From contig JAUTXW010000561.1 of NCBI GenBank assembly GCA_030620095.1, forward strand, positions 124,001-188,000: DNA of 64,000 bases, given 5' to 3'. The translations under genes and the position numbers were made by a program. The number at the start of each line of letters is the position of its first letter. Positions within the stretch are counted from its first letter, which is position 1. Shown here piece by piece: positions 52,451 to 64,000 of the stretch. Below the pieces are notes generated by a model. The model did no database searches. It saw nothing but the letters and a program-made list of their open reading frames with translations, and was not told where the DNA came from. Source of the stretch: Kuschelorhynchus macadamiae. Its lineage: Eukaryota > Arthropoda > Insecta > Coleoptera > Curculionidae.

Positions 52451-52554
52451 AGGAGTGATATTCTAATAAAATAAAATTTATATTATATTTTATACAAAAA
52501 TTTTATTAACGCAAAATAACAACAACTGGATAAAAAAGAACTTGAGAAATGTGC

Positions 52555-53550
52555 TTAGTACCGAGTATTGCCTCCTCTAGCAACTCTGAGAGCTTCTAAT
52601 TTGCGTGGCATACTTGAAATTATCTTTCCTATTCTTTCCATTGGTATACGGTCCCATTCTTCTGATAATCCATCTGCCATTTCTACTAGGCTTTCAATAG
52701 GCCTTTCGCGTGAACGGACTCTTCTTCCTAATTCATCCACTAAATGTTCTATTGCTTTCATATCGGGGCTTCTCGCAGGCCACTGTAATGTGGCGATACC
52801 CGCAGTTTCTATGAAGTTCTGCACTATTGCTGAGGTATACGGTCAGGCATTATCCTCCGTCAGAATAAAATTGTTACCAACTAAATCAGCAAGAGGTAAC
52901 ATATACGGCTCTAAAATGTCATTGATGTAAATGTGGGCTGTCATTGACTGTCTAATGGGAAAAACATGAATGGATGGAAATTCCATCCCACACTATAACT
53001 GAACCTCCATTAAAATTATCGCATTCTGTTATCAATCATTCATTCAATCTTTCGCCAGTTCTTCTCCATATTATTTTTCTCCCATCCACCATATTAAGGT
53101 AAAACCTTGATTCATCAGTAAACAGGATATTTGGCCATTCACGATTAGTCCATTTTCCATAATTTTGTACGAAGTATCTCCGAGCAGCACGACGTTGAGG
53201 TAGCAATTTAGAACCTTTTACAAGCCTCCTAGACTTTAAGTTGATTTCAACTAGACATCTACAAACTGTCTGCTTAGTCACTATAACTTCTCGAATTTGG
53301 TGAAGTTCTTCTTGAACTTCCACAGCCGTATTCGATCGATTACGGAAAATTCGCAGTCTCAAAAAGCGATCATTTCTAGGGCGTCCAGAATCCACCTTTC
53401 GAGCAATGCTTCCTGTTTGTTCATATTTTAGGATGGCTCTACGAGCTGTTTCTTCAAGGACCGTCATAGCTCTAGCGTGTAGCGTTTACTACGCCCATCA
53501 TTGACTAAAGCAACTAATCTTGCCGTTTGTTCGGGTGCAATTTGGGGCAT
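52555..53550 (-). pseudogene. Tc1-like transposase (DD34E type)
   Basis: The start is MPQIAPEQTARLVALVNDGR (ATG complement at 53548-53550). A frameshift near 53465 leads to LEETARRAILKYEQTGSI, RKVDSGRPRN and RRLVKGSKLLPQRRAARRYF (paired helix-turn-helix DNA-binding domain). The catalytic domain gives WPNILFTDESRFYLN with the first Asp and, after a stop and another frameshift, LTEDNA-stop-PYTSAIV. There the second Asp is kept, but the usual arginine codon CGA has become TGA. It then gives RSPDMKAIEHLVDELGRRVR with the final Glu, and ends ALRVARGGNTRY at 52555. All three acidic residues persist, but two frameshifts and stops inactivate it. Confidence 0.92.
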
Positions 53551-53920
53551 TTTATCACCAAAACCTTTTTTTCGTATAAAAAATGCCAATCATGAAGTTA
53601 GTGAAAGTAAGGTTACAGCAAAAAAGCTACAATTCGGTCAATTTTTGAGATAAGTCGGTGAATAAGAAAACAAAATGCTTACAAAAAAACAGACTTTCAT
53701 ATAGGGTGTAAGCAGTTTCTGTACGAATCCTCAACACAGGGCAAGCAAAAAAGCATAGTTCGAGTTTTTACATTATTGTCCAAGAATCTTATTATATAGT
53801 ATTTTTTTATTTGTTTCATTTTTGCTGAAAGACAAAGGTATTACCTACCTACGAAAAAAAGATTATTCAAAACGATCCACTGGTTTAGAAGATCAATGCG
53901 TCACCTTTTTTGAATCTGAG

Positions 53921-55314
<1,394 letters not shown>

Positions 55315-56789
55315 AACAAAAAACAAGATGATCAATATTGGGGTCAATATCACTAGTATATAGGTGCAAAGTGGTTTTTAAACTGACATCTGTAAGCCGA
55401 GTACGAAGCTTATTTTTATTAATCTTTATGATTGCAAAAAGCTGTTCACATTTATACGTGCCACCGAATGTACAAATTAATTTTCGCCCGAAACTCTCAG
55501 ATGTGGATACTTTTCTTCGGAAAGGTACGTTCTGTCTTCTTGAAGCTCAATCAACACTATTTGTAGCTAAAGCAGAGCATCTTCCACATTACACTTACAA
55601 GGATTTGCAAAAATATTGAAAGTGCTATTCATATTCTTAAAATCGGAAAACCGATCAGTGAATTGCTCTGACAGTAGTTTCAGTTCTTCAGCGTAGCGAC
55701 CATATTCAATGTTGTGGTAACTGGATAATGTTAAAAAATGAAAACAGTTTTTACTTCTCATTTGGGTTTCCCTCAAGCGAATTTTGTTTTGAAAAGCTTT
55801 AAGATGACTGTACAGCTGATTTACCAATTGCCCTTGTTTCTGAAACTTCAAATTTAGGTTGTCTAAGTGCCCTGTGATGTCTACCAGTAATGCCAAGTCA
55901 CAAAGCCATGTTGGATCACAGATGCGCGGTGGTGTTTTCTCGTTCATTTCCATGAAATCACATTGCACATTCATAGCGGTTGCTTTTTTCTTCAAGAAAT
56001 TCCGATAAAACCTTTTCGTGAACCGAGCATTGAAAGCGCACCATCTGTGCACACTCAAACTAATTCACACCACTACAAACCATATTGCCCAAAAGTACTT
56101 TGCACCTTGGTAAAAATATCTTTTCCCGTAGTGGTCTCCTGTAGTGGCCGTAAACCCAGTAATTCTTCTGTTACTGCAAATTCTTCATCAACACATCGTA
56201 TAAAAATAGCTTACTGAGCTGTGTCTGATAAATCGGTACTCTCACCCAAAGCAATCGAAAATGCTTGAAAACCAGTCAATCGATCAGTCAATATATTTTG
56301 ATATCACTAGCCATCATTATTTATACGTCGAACAATAGTACGTCGCGATAAGCTCACTTTCTCAAACCCTTTCTTCTTTTCTGGGCACAAAATTTCTGCA
56401 ACATCTACTACGCATTCTTTAACAAACTCTCCCTCAGAAAATAACTTCTATGTTTTCGCTATTTTGGAACTAACCATAAAACTAGCTTTATCAACATTGC
56501 CTAGATTTGATATTTGTGAATGGAACATTTGTTGCTGTTTCCCTAAATAGGTAATGAGTTTTTTAATTTTATCCTTTCTTAACTGGCCCGTAAGTAAATA
56601 GTTAATATTGAGCGAAATGCTTGCTGGAGTAATGCCGCTTTTTTCGTATTATTTTTAAACAGAAATAGTTTCATTGCACAACAAACACAAAGGTTTACCA
56701 CTGTGCATGATGAAAAAGTATTCATCAGCCCATTTGTTTTGGAATTGACGGCATGCTGTGTCCACTTCCCGCTTTTTTAAACCAGACAT
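55315..56789 (-). pseudogene. hAT-type transposase (GTF2IRD2/SCAND3-like), degenerate
   Basis: Minus-strand start MSGLKKREVDTACRQFQNKW leads into DEYFFIMHSGKPLCLLCNE, a BED-type zinc-finger region. Further pieces are YLLTGQLRKDKIKK, SEGEFVKECVVDVAEILCPE, KVSLSRRTIVRRI, IALGESTDLSDTAQ, EELLGLRPLQETTTGKDIFT and VCTDGALSMLGSRKGF. The open piece 56058-55567 reads LCDLALLVDITGHLDNLNLK and KIRLRETQMRSKNC. The C-terminus (about 55480-55315) has YKCEQLFAIIKINKNKLRTR and LTDVSLKTTLHLYTSDIDPN, the hATC dimerisation region. Vertebrate GTF2IRD2 and related genes derive from this type. About seven stops and at least two frameshifts; inactive. Element ends were not found. Confidence 0.88.
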
Positions 56790-57849
56790 CTTGATGGATT
56801 TTTTTCTTCTGAGCTGAATTTGCTTGAGTATTTCCCGCGTCTTTTCTTACCAGTTGTTAAGAAGTAATGAGTTGACACGCGCACTGATTGGTTTATGTAT
56901 TACCCGCAATAAGCAACTAGAATACTCTCGAATCGAGAGACTCGATCGTACGCGTATATGCGATGACGCATCGCTCGGAGCGCTTCAAGGTCATCGGGTG
57001 GCTCCCTTTCTTTTTAACGACTTTGAATAATACAATTTTAGGTTGGTTATACTAAACTATGTATGCCAAATCTTTAATTTTTTGAGGCTGGGGGTTGCCC
57101 ATATATGCTATAGCCGATGAATACTATCCAGATAAAATGTTTTCAAAATGGCGGCACTTCTGGTTATACCGGAAGTAGATTATTTTTGGATACTACGTAA
57201 AATTCTAGTTATATGAATAATGTCCTATTCTTAAGTCTCACCGTTTCTGATATCCTATGTAAATTTCTTTGTAAAGAAAGTTGTATTTAGCAGATTTTGT
57301 GTGCAATTTTAAAAATTATTATTAGTAATAGGATGTTCAAAAAATAAAAATACAAAAAACTATCAAATTTTTTTTTTAAGTGGGAACCACCCATTTTTAT
57401 AATCGCTTGTTATTTAGCATTGAAAATTATGGTAACTTTATAAGGTTGTCTATCTCGAATATTTTTAATTTCCGAAAGTATTGCCAGTTAAACATTTTCT
57501 ATTTCAAATAATATGTTATTGCCTTACGCTTTATACGTTCAGTTAATGTGAGTTGGCCAAGACGGTGTTAGAATAAAATAAGTGCTAGAGTAATGTCATT
57601 TATTATTTACTATTTGAAACCTATCAATAATCGTACAGGGATGCTTAAATTGTGCCCGCGATAATTATTTAAATGTGTTTATTACTTATGGAGAATGTGG
57701 TAAAGTGATGATATACATTTGCTATTCGATATCCGCAAAAGCAGAAGCCACCACCTTACACCGTTAGATAAATCAGAGACAATTATTACAATTACAAATT
57801 ACAAAAACTTAGGAATAAAAGACAAGAAGAAATTAAATTTAAATAAATA
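56790..57849. other. Noncoding region with a shared repeat cassette
   Basis: A short GC-richer stretch (about 56860-57020) has a small frame with no match. At 57145-57178, AAAATGGCGGCACTTCTGG followed by TTATACCGGAAGTA repeats the cassette seen at 41992-42022. No gene recognised. Confidence 0.45.
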
Positions 57850-58877
57850 AAATAAAAAAACTACTCATAAAATTTATCTCAAATTTTGCAAAAACATCTA
57901 GCATTATGTTGGAATCACCTGGTAACATTTTGGCACTAATCCAAGATGGCGGAACAAAATGGCGGCTTAATAAAATAATTAAAAATTCAGCCCGAAAAAA
58001 CTGCATAATAGTTTAATTTTAAATTGTGTGTCATCATTAATTGTCGTATAGGGATCAACTAGTAAAATAGTGGTACTAATTCAAAATGGAGGCCAAATAA
58101 AATGTTTGTAATCACGAAAAAATCACCCACTAAGGTTTTACACGTCTTTACATTTTAGCGTTGCTAGATACTATAAATGATATGTTTTATAAACTCCGTC
58201 GATCCGTCTGTCGGTCTGTCAGTTCGCGGCATAGCTTAAAGACTTCTTACTCGATTGACTTCAAATTTTGGTCAAAAATTAACGGTCATATGGGGATGAC
58301 CTTGTAACATTATGGTAAAAATCCAATATGACGAAACAAAATAGCGGCCCAATGAAATGTTAAAAAAATTATTATTAAAAAACTACTTATCAAATTTATC
58401 TCAAATTTTGCAGAAACCTCAAGTGATATGTTGAAATCAACTGGTAACCCTTTGGTACGAATCCAAGATGGCGGAACAAAATGGCGGCTTAATAAAATAT
58501 TTAAAAATTCAGCCTAAAAAAACTGCTTTATGGTTTGATTTCAAATTCTGTGCCATAACTAATTGTGGTATAGGGATCAACTAGTAAAATAGTGCCACTA
58601 GTTCAAGATGGCCTAACAAAATGGCGGCCAAATAAAATGTTTATAATCGTGAAAAATCACCCTCTCAGGTTTTACACATCTTTATGTTTTAGCGTCCCTA
58701 GATCCTAAAACATACCTTTTATCAATTCCGTCGGTACGTCTGTCGGTCTGTCTATCAGTTCGCGACGTATAGCTTAAAGAATACTTACACCATTGACTTC
58801 AAATTTTGACAAAAAATTAAGGGCTATATGTGAATGACCTGGTAATATTTTGGTAAAATCCAATATAGCAGAACAAT
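57850..58877. repeat. Two tandem units of the AAGATGGCGG repeat family, 522-bp period
   Basis: The phrase CCAAGATGGCGGAACAAAAT starts at 57941 and again at 58463, 522 bp apart. The surrounding paragraphs match in order: AACTACTxATxAAATTTATC, ACTGGTAACxxTTTGG, AACTAGTAAAATAGTG, AAATCACCC, then TCCGTCGGT followed by CTGTCGGTCTGTC. It is the same family as 3605-5330. The second unit runs into the tandem array that follows. Noncoding. Confidence 0.85.
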
Positions 58878-59970
58878 ATTAAAAACATTTTATTAGAATG
58901 GTGTATTATTTGGAGTTGAGATCCACAAAAAAACAAATCTTTTTTTTAATTGTTGACGTTTTGCAACTTAATGGTTGCATCCTCAAGACACATAGATCCT
59001 ATATCCTGCATGAAACCCATATGATCAGTCTTTACCTACTCCGTTGGTCTGCATATATTTCTGACATATTAAGTTTCTAAATGGTTTTCGTTAACAATCC
59101 TCTTGTTATTATGTTAAGGTGGTGTATTATACAACTTTATTGTTGCGTCCTTAGGACCCATAGATTCTATATCGTGCATGATACCCACATTATCAGTCTC
59201 TATCTACACCGTTGGTCCATAGATATATTCCAGATATTAAGTTTTTAAATGGTTTTCGCTAGCGATTGGGATTAGGATTTTTTAAATTGTCGACGTTTCG
59301 CATTGTTATATCCTCAGGACACATATGATTTCACATCCTGCATGAAACCCATATTATCAGTCTTTACCTACTACGTTGTTCCGCAGATATTTCTCAGATA
59401 TTAAATTTCTAAATGGTTTTCGTTAACGATCCTCTTGTTTTTATGTTAAAGTGGTGGATTATTTGGGATTTAGATCCAGTAAAAAATAAAAGACTTATTT
59501 TAAATAGACGACATTTTGCAACTTTATTGTTGCATCCTCAGGATACATATATAGATTTAACATCGTACATGAAACCCATATTATGAGTATTTACCGATGA
59601 TCCGCAGATATTTCCCAGATATTAAGTTTCGAAATGGTTTTCGTTAATGATCCTCTTGTTTTTATGTTACCTCGATGTATTATTTGGGGTTAGGATCCAG
59701 TGAAAAAACAAAATACTTTTTTTAAATTGTCGACATTTTGCAACTTTATTGTTTAATCCTCAGGACACATATATAGATTATATACCCTGCATGAACCTTA
59801 TATTATCAGTCTTTACCTACTACGTTCGTCCGCAGATATTTCCCAAATATTAAGTTTCTAAATGGTTTTCTATAACGACCCTCTTGTTTTTATGGTAGAG
59901 TGTATTATTTTGGGTTAGGAAATATCTGCGGACAACAGAGTAGGTAAAGACTGATAATATGGTTTTCAAT
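58878..59970. repeat. Tandem array, about 225-bp unit, with inverted end
   Basis: Five copies are marked by TCAGTCTTTACCTAC-type phrases near 59027, 59190, 59356, 59581 and 59805; two spacings are about 225 bp and two about 165 bp. Each unit has TATTATTTGGxxTTxxGATCC, a TTTTGCAACTTTATTGTTGC stem-loop, CCTCAGGACACATA, CATGAAACCCATATTA, GCAGATATTTC and AAATGGTTTTCG. The last part (59919-59963) is an inverted copy of the TCAGTCTTTACC...AGATATTTC portion. The array lies within a unit of the AAGATGGCGG family and is probably an insertion into it. Confidence 0.85.
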
Positions 59971-59984
59971 TAAAAAATCATTGC

Positions 59985-60240
59985 AAAAAAATCTTGTTCA
60001 ATTGACTTTAAATTTTGTAGATAAGTTATCAATATAAAAATGGGATAAACTGGTACGAATTCAACATGACGTTGCAAAATAACGGTATGTGTCAATGTAA
60101 AAACTACTTATTGCATTTATTTTAAATTATGCTCAAAAGTCAAATGTAGCATAGATTGCATTGATTGAAAGAAAACTGTAAAATATTGGTAGGAATCCAA
60201 TATGAAAGAACAAACTGGCTCCCGATCAAAATGAAAAGAC
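59985..60240. repeat. Further part of the AAGATGGCGG repeat family
   Basis: CTTGTTCAATTGACTTTAAA, ACTGGTACGAATTCAACATG and AACTACTTATTGCATTTATT follow the order of the units at 3605-5330. This resumes the family on the right side of the tandem array. Confidence 0.7.
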
Positions 60241-60568
60241 AATATATGTAACACATATATACTTTGACTTTGTACTGGACAAAATTGGGTCACACTTCGT
60301 TATTACTAACAAATAAAAAAAAAATTATAACGAGAGAAGTTCCGGGTAAAGGCAAATTTTCGATTTTTATTTATCAAAACGTAGTTAGGTTCTGCTTTAC
60401 CCTTTTATAATTTCCTTATAATAAATAGCAGAACCAAGATAGTACAACCTTAAAAATGATGCGATTATTTTTAATTCTCGCAGTATCTCAAAATTTAAAA
60501 TTAAAGGCGCTATTTTTTTAAGTTTTTGTACACTTTACCAATGCATTTCAGTAAATTGGTTATTATAT
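60241..60568. other. AT-rich spacer
   Basis: No feature recognised. Confidence 0.5.
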
Positions 60569-60979
60569 TTAAAAGAAATAACACAATGCATAATTATTTT
60601 CAATTAAAAGAGTCAATAATTTGTTATCTATAGCAATTACTAAATATAAATATTTGCTCGATCCATACACGACAGCAAAATAATAATCGGTATGGCTTAT
60701 AATTAAATAATCATGTAATAGCGACCGCATAGAAACGTCGGCGAGGATCACAAACGGCCGATACATGATATCAATTTTAAAAACAATCATTTGCCATAAG
60801 GTGTCATACAGTCGGATTATATCGAAAACAAACGTAAACTTGTGATTTTTGTTCTGTATTTTTTCATTACTTATTTTAGTAATGCATTTTACAAAGGGTT
60901 TTCCGTGTCTGTTATTCATATTGAGACATGCAATTTCAACGAATGATACTGAATTGCGTGAAAATTCTTGGTATTATGA
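60569..60979 (-). other. Unassigned open frame, 116 codons from ATG
   Basis: The minus-strand frame is open from a stop near 60979, with an ATG at 60919 (MNNRHGKPFVKCITKISNEK), to the stop at 60569. That is about 136 open codons in sequence that is nearly 70% AT. The peptide has hydrophobic stretches such as LWQMIVFKIDIMYRPFVILA and YLYLVIAIDNKLLTLLI. I recognise no domain. It could be a chance frame, an exon, or a fragment of an unknown element; no splice sites were assessed with confidence. Confidence 0.25.
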
Positions 60980-61760
60980 GAATAAATATATGCGATACTA
61001 AAGGTTCATAATAGTAATAGCGGTAGTTGAAAAAGAAGATTGGAATACCACCGTACAGATATTATCCAAGGCCCAAAAAAACTGTCTTTTGAACGATTTT
61101 ATTAATTTCCTCATTTTATGCTAAAGGGACCATATTTTAATTGTCGAAATGCAGGATAATTTAAAATTTGTATTTAAATATAAATGGGGGAAATTAATCA
61201 ATTTAGTAATGAAATAACAGCTGTTTTTCTAAGAAATACAGAAAGCGGTGCTTTTCCGTATATAGGAAAAAGTGACAATTTTTTATGTATAGTCGACCGC
61301 AGAAATAGTACATTTACAAATTAACGAAAATTAATGCTAAAAACTATCCAAATGTTTGTTATTGAGGTTATAGAGTGATTGTTACAGAATATACATAAAG
61401 TGGTACTTGATTTCCAAAGAGTTTTTAAATGCTTATATTTTTTTGTCAATAAGTGGAGCAATGTTTCCCAAAATTTTGCTGTCAAACTCATGTATTATAA
61501 AATGTGTAGTTAAGTTAACAGCGCAGCTTATTCATAGTGCCATGTCTCATATTTAGTACAGGTAAAACATTTAAAAACCAATGAAACTCATTATTTTTTA
61601 TTATAAACTCGAACGATATCTTTTATTAATATAAAAGGTAAAAAACTCTGTAGTGAAACCTAAATAAACAACTGTAATAAACTTTGTTTCATTTTAGTCA
61701 AAAAATTAATTTAGTTCTAGAACGGAAAACGCACCCCTCTTGGACATTTGCTTAAGAGGT
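60980..61760. other. AT-rich region, no gene seen
   Basis: No coding similarity. The right part probably contains the 3' end of the pogo-like element that follows on the minus strand, but I could not identify its terminal repeat. Confidence 0.45.
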
Positions 61761-63311
61761 TTAATTTGAACCTACAACGTCAGTCCATGGGTAAATAAGT
61801 TCGTCTTTTTTGATCGGCCATTTCCACATCTTAAGGGACTTCGGCATCGCGTTTATAGTTTCGATTTCATAATCAAAAAATACAATTGTTCCAATGCACA
61901 ATTGCCTTTCATAGTAAGAGGCTATGAAACGTCCTACTTCTTTTACCACTTCTGAGAAACAGGTCTTACGTAGCGATGATTTTTCCTCTATAAAATTTAC
62001 GAACTCTAATTCTGTTTCTCTTTCTTTAGCAAGTTCTTCAAAATCCACATCGTCTGAAGAGTTATCACTAAAGACTATACCATGGATATCATTTCACGTC
62101 CCAGATGTCTCTACACTTTTTCCAGTAGGAGTATTTAACTTCTTTCTGCGGCTTTTGGCAATGCCTGTTACCTCTGCTCTTTTCGCCTCAATGTGTTTTA
62201 AAATTTCTGATCGTACCAAATCTTGATCACAACTTTTTTGTGTAGGAATACATTGTACCGTATTCAATATTTAGTGGATATATCCCACACTTTCGGTAAC
62301 CAGCTTTTAAATTGTTTTCAGCTTGTGGTGTAATAATTTCCATCATCTTTACCAACAGTGGTGTAAAATGTTCTTTTTAAATGTTTGTTTCTCATCTGTG
62401 CTGCGGTATCTTTCCAGTCTGATAGGACTTTCTTCCATGCAATTTTCAAAAGAAAAAATGCCACATCAAGTGGCGGAGTTAAATGGGTACCGTTTGGTGG
62501 CAGACAAATTAGGTAAATACCATTATTGCGACACAATTGAAGAGCATTAACCGTGGTGTGTGATAGATTATCACAAAGAAGAACCTTTTTGCTCTGTAAT
62601 TCTTTAAACCTTGGTATCATTTGAAATTTGACCTAGTGGTTGAATATATTTGCGTCAAACCATCCAGATGGACTGGCGTTATATCGACAGCCCTTGGGGC
62701 CATTTTACTTCCTTGTACTCCACATATTAGTGGCCCTGTATAACACATAGGAAGGCAATAAATCTCCTGCAGCATTTCCGCTAATCATTGTAGAAACAGA
62801 TGTTTTGGAAGCATTGAGAATTAACTCTGGATATTTGCATCCTTTCTTAACAAGAACTTTTTTCTTGACCGGATCATCCGTAAAGTTGGTCTCATTAAAA
62901 TTCCACAAGTTAGTCGGTGGAACCTCAGCTATCTCATTTTCCAAATTTTCATATAATATTTTCGTCGACTGCTGCTCGCGTACGTTTAACGTTCTCGGCA
63001 AATCTCACTGAGTATTTAGAATGCATGATGATGTAGTTTTTCATCCAGTCAGACCCGGGTATATTGTTTTTAAATATTTTTACGTCCCTACCACAATGAT
63101 TTAGGTAATTTCTTATAAGCTGACGCGCTTTCATAGAATTTAAAGGAGATCCAAAGTTTCCCGATGATACTAGACACTCAACAAAGCTATTTTCTTCATC
63201 AGAAGTGAAGATATTCTGTCTACCAGGTTTATTCGTGTGCCTTCCTTTTAATTTATTCAGAATTGTTCTTCTCGGTAGGAAATTGCGCCGCTTCGAACTT
63301 CGCCTAAACAT
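61761..63311 (-). pseudogene. pogo/Tigger-like DDE transposase
   Basis: The minus strand from 63311 reads RTILNKLKGRHTNKPGRQNI and FTSDEENSFVECLV, then SDWMKNYIIMHSKYSVRFAE, the psq/CENP-B-type DNA-binding part. After a frame change, 63001-62705 gives PTNLWNFNETNFTDDPVKKK, VLVKKGCKYPELILNASKTS and ISGNAAGDLLPSYVLYRATN. The next piece (62620-62318) gives KVLLCDNLSHTTVNALQLC, GIYLICLPPNGTHLTPPLDV and AFFLLKIAWKKVLSDWKDTA. The C-terminal piece is 62048-61761. The first catalytic residue is N in WNFNETN (family: NxDETN), so it is changed as well as frameshifted; the second Asp (CDN) and final Asp (LDV) remain. Inactive. Confidence 0.9.
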
Positions 63312-63699
63312 TCTTGAGGTTATTCCTCTGAATAATCAGCATAGCATCTTGTTCCTAGCGATCTCTTGTAGGTTCTAGACATTTCTGTAACAAAACCCAA
63401 CATTGTGTCAACTTAAGGCAAAACCGAAAAATATATTTAAAAAAAACTAGCCAATATGGGGTGACTTTTTTCCATGCGTAACTTTGCGCCGCGGAGTAAA
63501 GTTACCCCAAAAGTTCATAAAAATGGCAGGTCAAAAGAAAAAATTAATAAACAGGTACTTACTGTACTTCGACTAATACGACGCGTAGGAGGATTGCAGA
63601 TACACGTCGCAGATGCTCATGATACGTCGTTGACATTTACTGATACACAAAATTTGAAATCACAAGTAGTTTTTTAGATTAATTTTTTTTTTAAATATT
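63312..63699. other. Spacer with GTRACTTT inverted motifs
   Basis: GGGGTGACTTT (63458-63468), GTAACTTT (63478-63485) and the inverted AAAGTTACCCC (63498-63508) lie close together and can form hairpins. This may be the outer end of the pogo-like element, but no matching end was found on its other side. A 67-codon plus-strand frame at 63474 shows no family. Confidence 0.4.
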
Positions 63700-63850
63700 T
63701 TACTAAGCCGCCATTTTGTTTAGCCACATTGGATTTTTAGTAAAATGTTACCAGATCAACCCCATATAACTTTTAAAATCGACAGACTGACGGAAGTTCC
63801 GTCACGGAACTGAAAAAACATGTTTTTTGGGATCAAGAGACCCTAAAACC
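63700..63850 (-). repeat. Inverted copy of the AAGATGGCGG repeat family
   Basis: GCCGCCATTTTGTTTAGCCA, ATTGGATTTTTAGTAAAATG and AACATGTTTTTTGG...AGACCCTAAAA are reverse complements of phrases in the units at 3605-5330 and 57850-58877. Confidence 0.7.
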
Positions 63851-64000
63851 CTCTTCCGTTGTTGGATCGACACAAACGAGTTTGCTGCCGGTGCGGTGGG
63901 CGCACATACGGGTTTGCTTAATACGCGAATTAAATGACAGCGACCGAAAATTATGTTTTTAAAAAACAATTTATTTCGAGAACGTTACAGATATGTTAAC
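63851..64000. other. End of window, slightly GC-richer, unassigned
   Basis: No gene or repeat was recognised in the last 150 bases. Confidence 0.5.

Larger units (their letters stand above)
51917..53920 (-). mobile_element. Tc1-like transposon with long terminal inverted repeats
   Basis: The ends are TA-CACGCAGTTCCAAAAAAA on the left and, inverted, TA-CTCAGATTCAAAAAA on the right, both continuing into GTGACGCA. The TA at 51915-51916 and 53921-53922 fits the TA target duplication of this superfamily. The inverted repeats are unusually long: about 51917-52292 and 53590-53920, sharing for example ACCTTTGTCTT, GAGGATTCGTA, CATCCTATATGAAAG and ACTTATCTC. The element is 2.0 kb and carries a minus-strand transposase. 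Its right end abuts a (TA)n tract, a natural target. Confidence 0.9.

Noticed and set aside
58940..59770. Hammerhead-ribozyme-like core on the minus strand (CTGAGGA, stem GCAAC/GTTGC, then GAAAC or AAAAC)
   Set aside because: The core layout is suggestive, but I could not find a suitable NUH cleavage triplet with a consistent stem I, the CTGANGA box is altered in some units, and the stem II junction has an extra base.

Overview
This 64 kb window looks like AT-rich intergenic DNA from an arthropod, most likely an insect. I found no gene I would call a functional host gene, and no tRNA, rRNA or CRISPR array. Nearly every recognisable coding trace is a decayed mobile element. The mix of families (R2/R4-type LINE, CR1/Jockey-like LINEs, RTE, Penelope, hAT, Tc1, pogo) and the long (TA)n tracts suit a repeat-rich insect genome. 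The species cannot be fixed from this sequence.

Layout: 0.2-1.8 kb is a hAT element with an exact 8-bp target duplication. 2.5-6.3 kb holds unclassified repeats: an element with ACCGACTTTAAA ends, a long degenerate array rich in AAGATGGCGG-like motifs, and a large foldback structure. 8.8-25.3 kb is a nested stack. An old minus-strand LINE (called L0 here) is split in two. Between its halves lie two copies of a restriction-like-endonuclease LINE (called RL here), both bounded by (AAT)n tracts; the longer copy carries an OTU-type cysteine protease region. The longer RL copy is itself interrupted by a 4.2 kb minus-strand LINE (L2). The upstream part of L0 is interrupted by another LINE (L1), which has a PHD finger and zinc knuckles in ORF1 and an endonuclease plus reverse transcriptase in ORF2.

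25.3-46 kb is mostly featureless AT-rich DNA. It contains a degenerate pogo transposase (30.6-32.0 kb), a 232-bp hAT MITE with exact 8-bp duplications (33 kb), two striking palindromes (34.1 and 35.8 kb), a further LINE fragment L3 (38.0-40.2 kb) and (TA)n tracts. 46.3-49.1 kb is a Penelope-like element split between its reverse transcriptase and GIY-YIG parts by an RTE-type LINE fragment. 51.9-53.9 kb is a Tc1-like transposon with very long terminal repeats, abutting a (TA)n tract. 55.3-56.8 kb is a hAT transposase pseudogene. 57.8-60.2 kb repeats the AAGATGGCGG family and is interrupted by a 225-bp tandem array. 61.8-63.3 kb is a second pogo-like transposase pseudogene.

The genes do not work together as a host pathway; the window records successive insertions. 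The most interesting items are the OTU-bearing RL element flanked by AAT tracts, the L0 reconstruction, the foldback at 5.3-6.3 kb, the AAGATGGCGG arrays, and the long-terminal-repeat Tc1 element. All coding assignments come from reading translations and motifs by eye.
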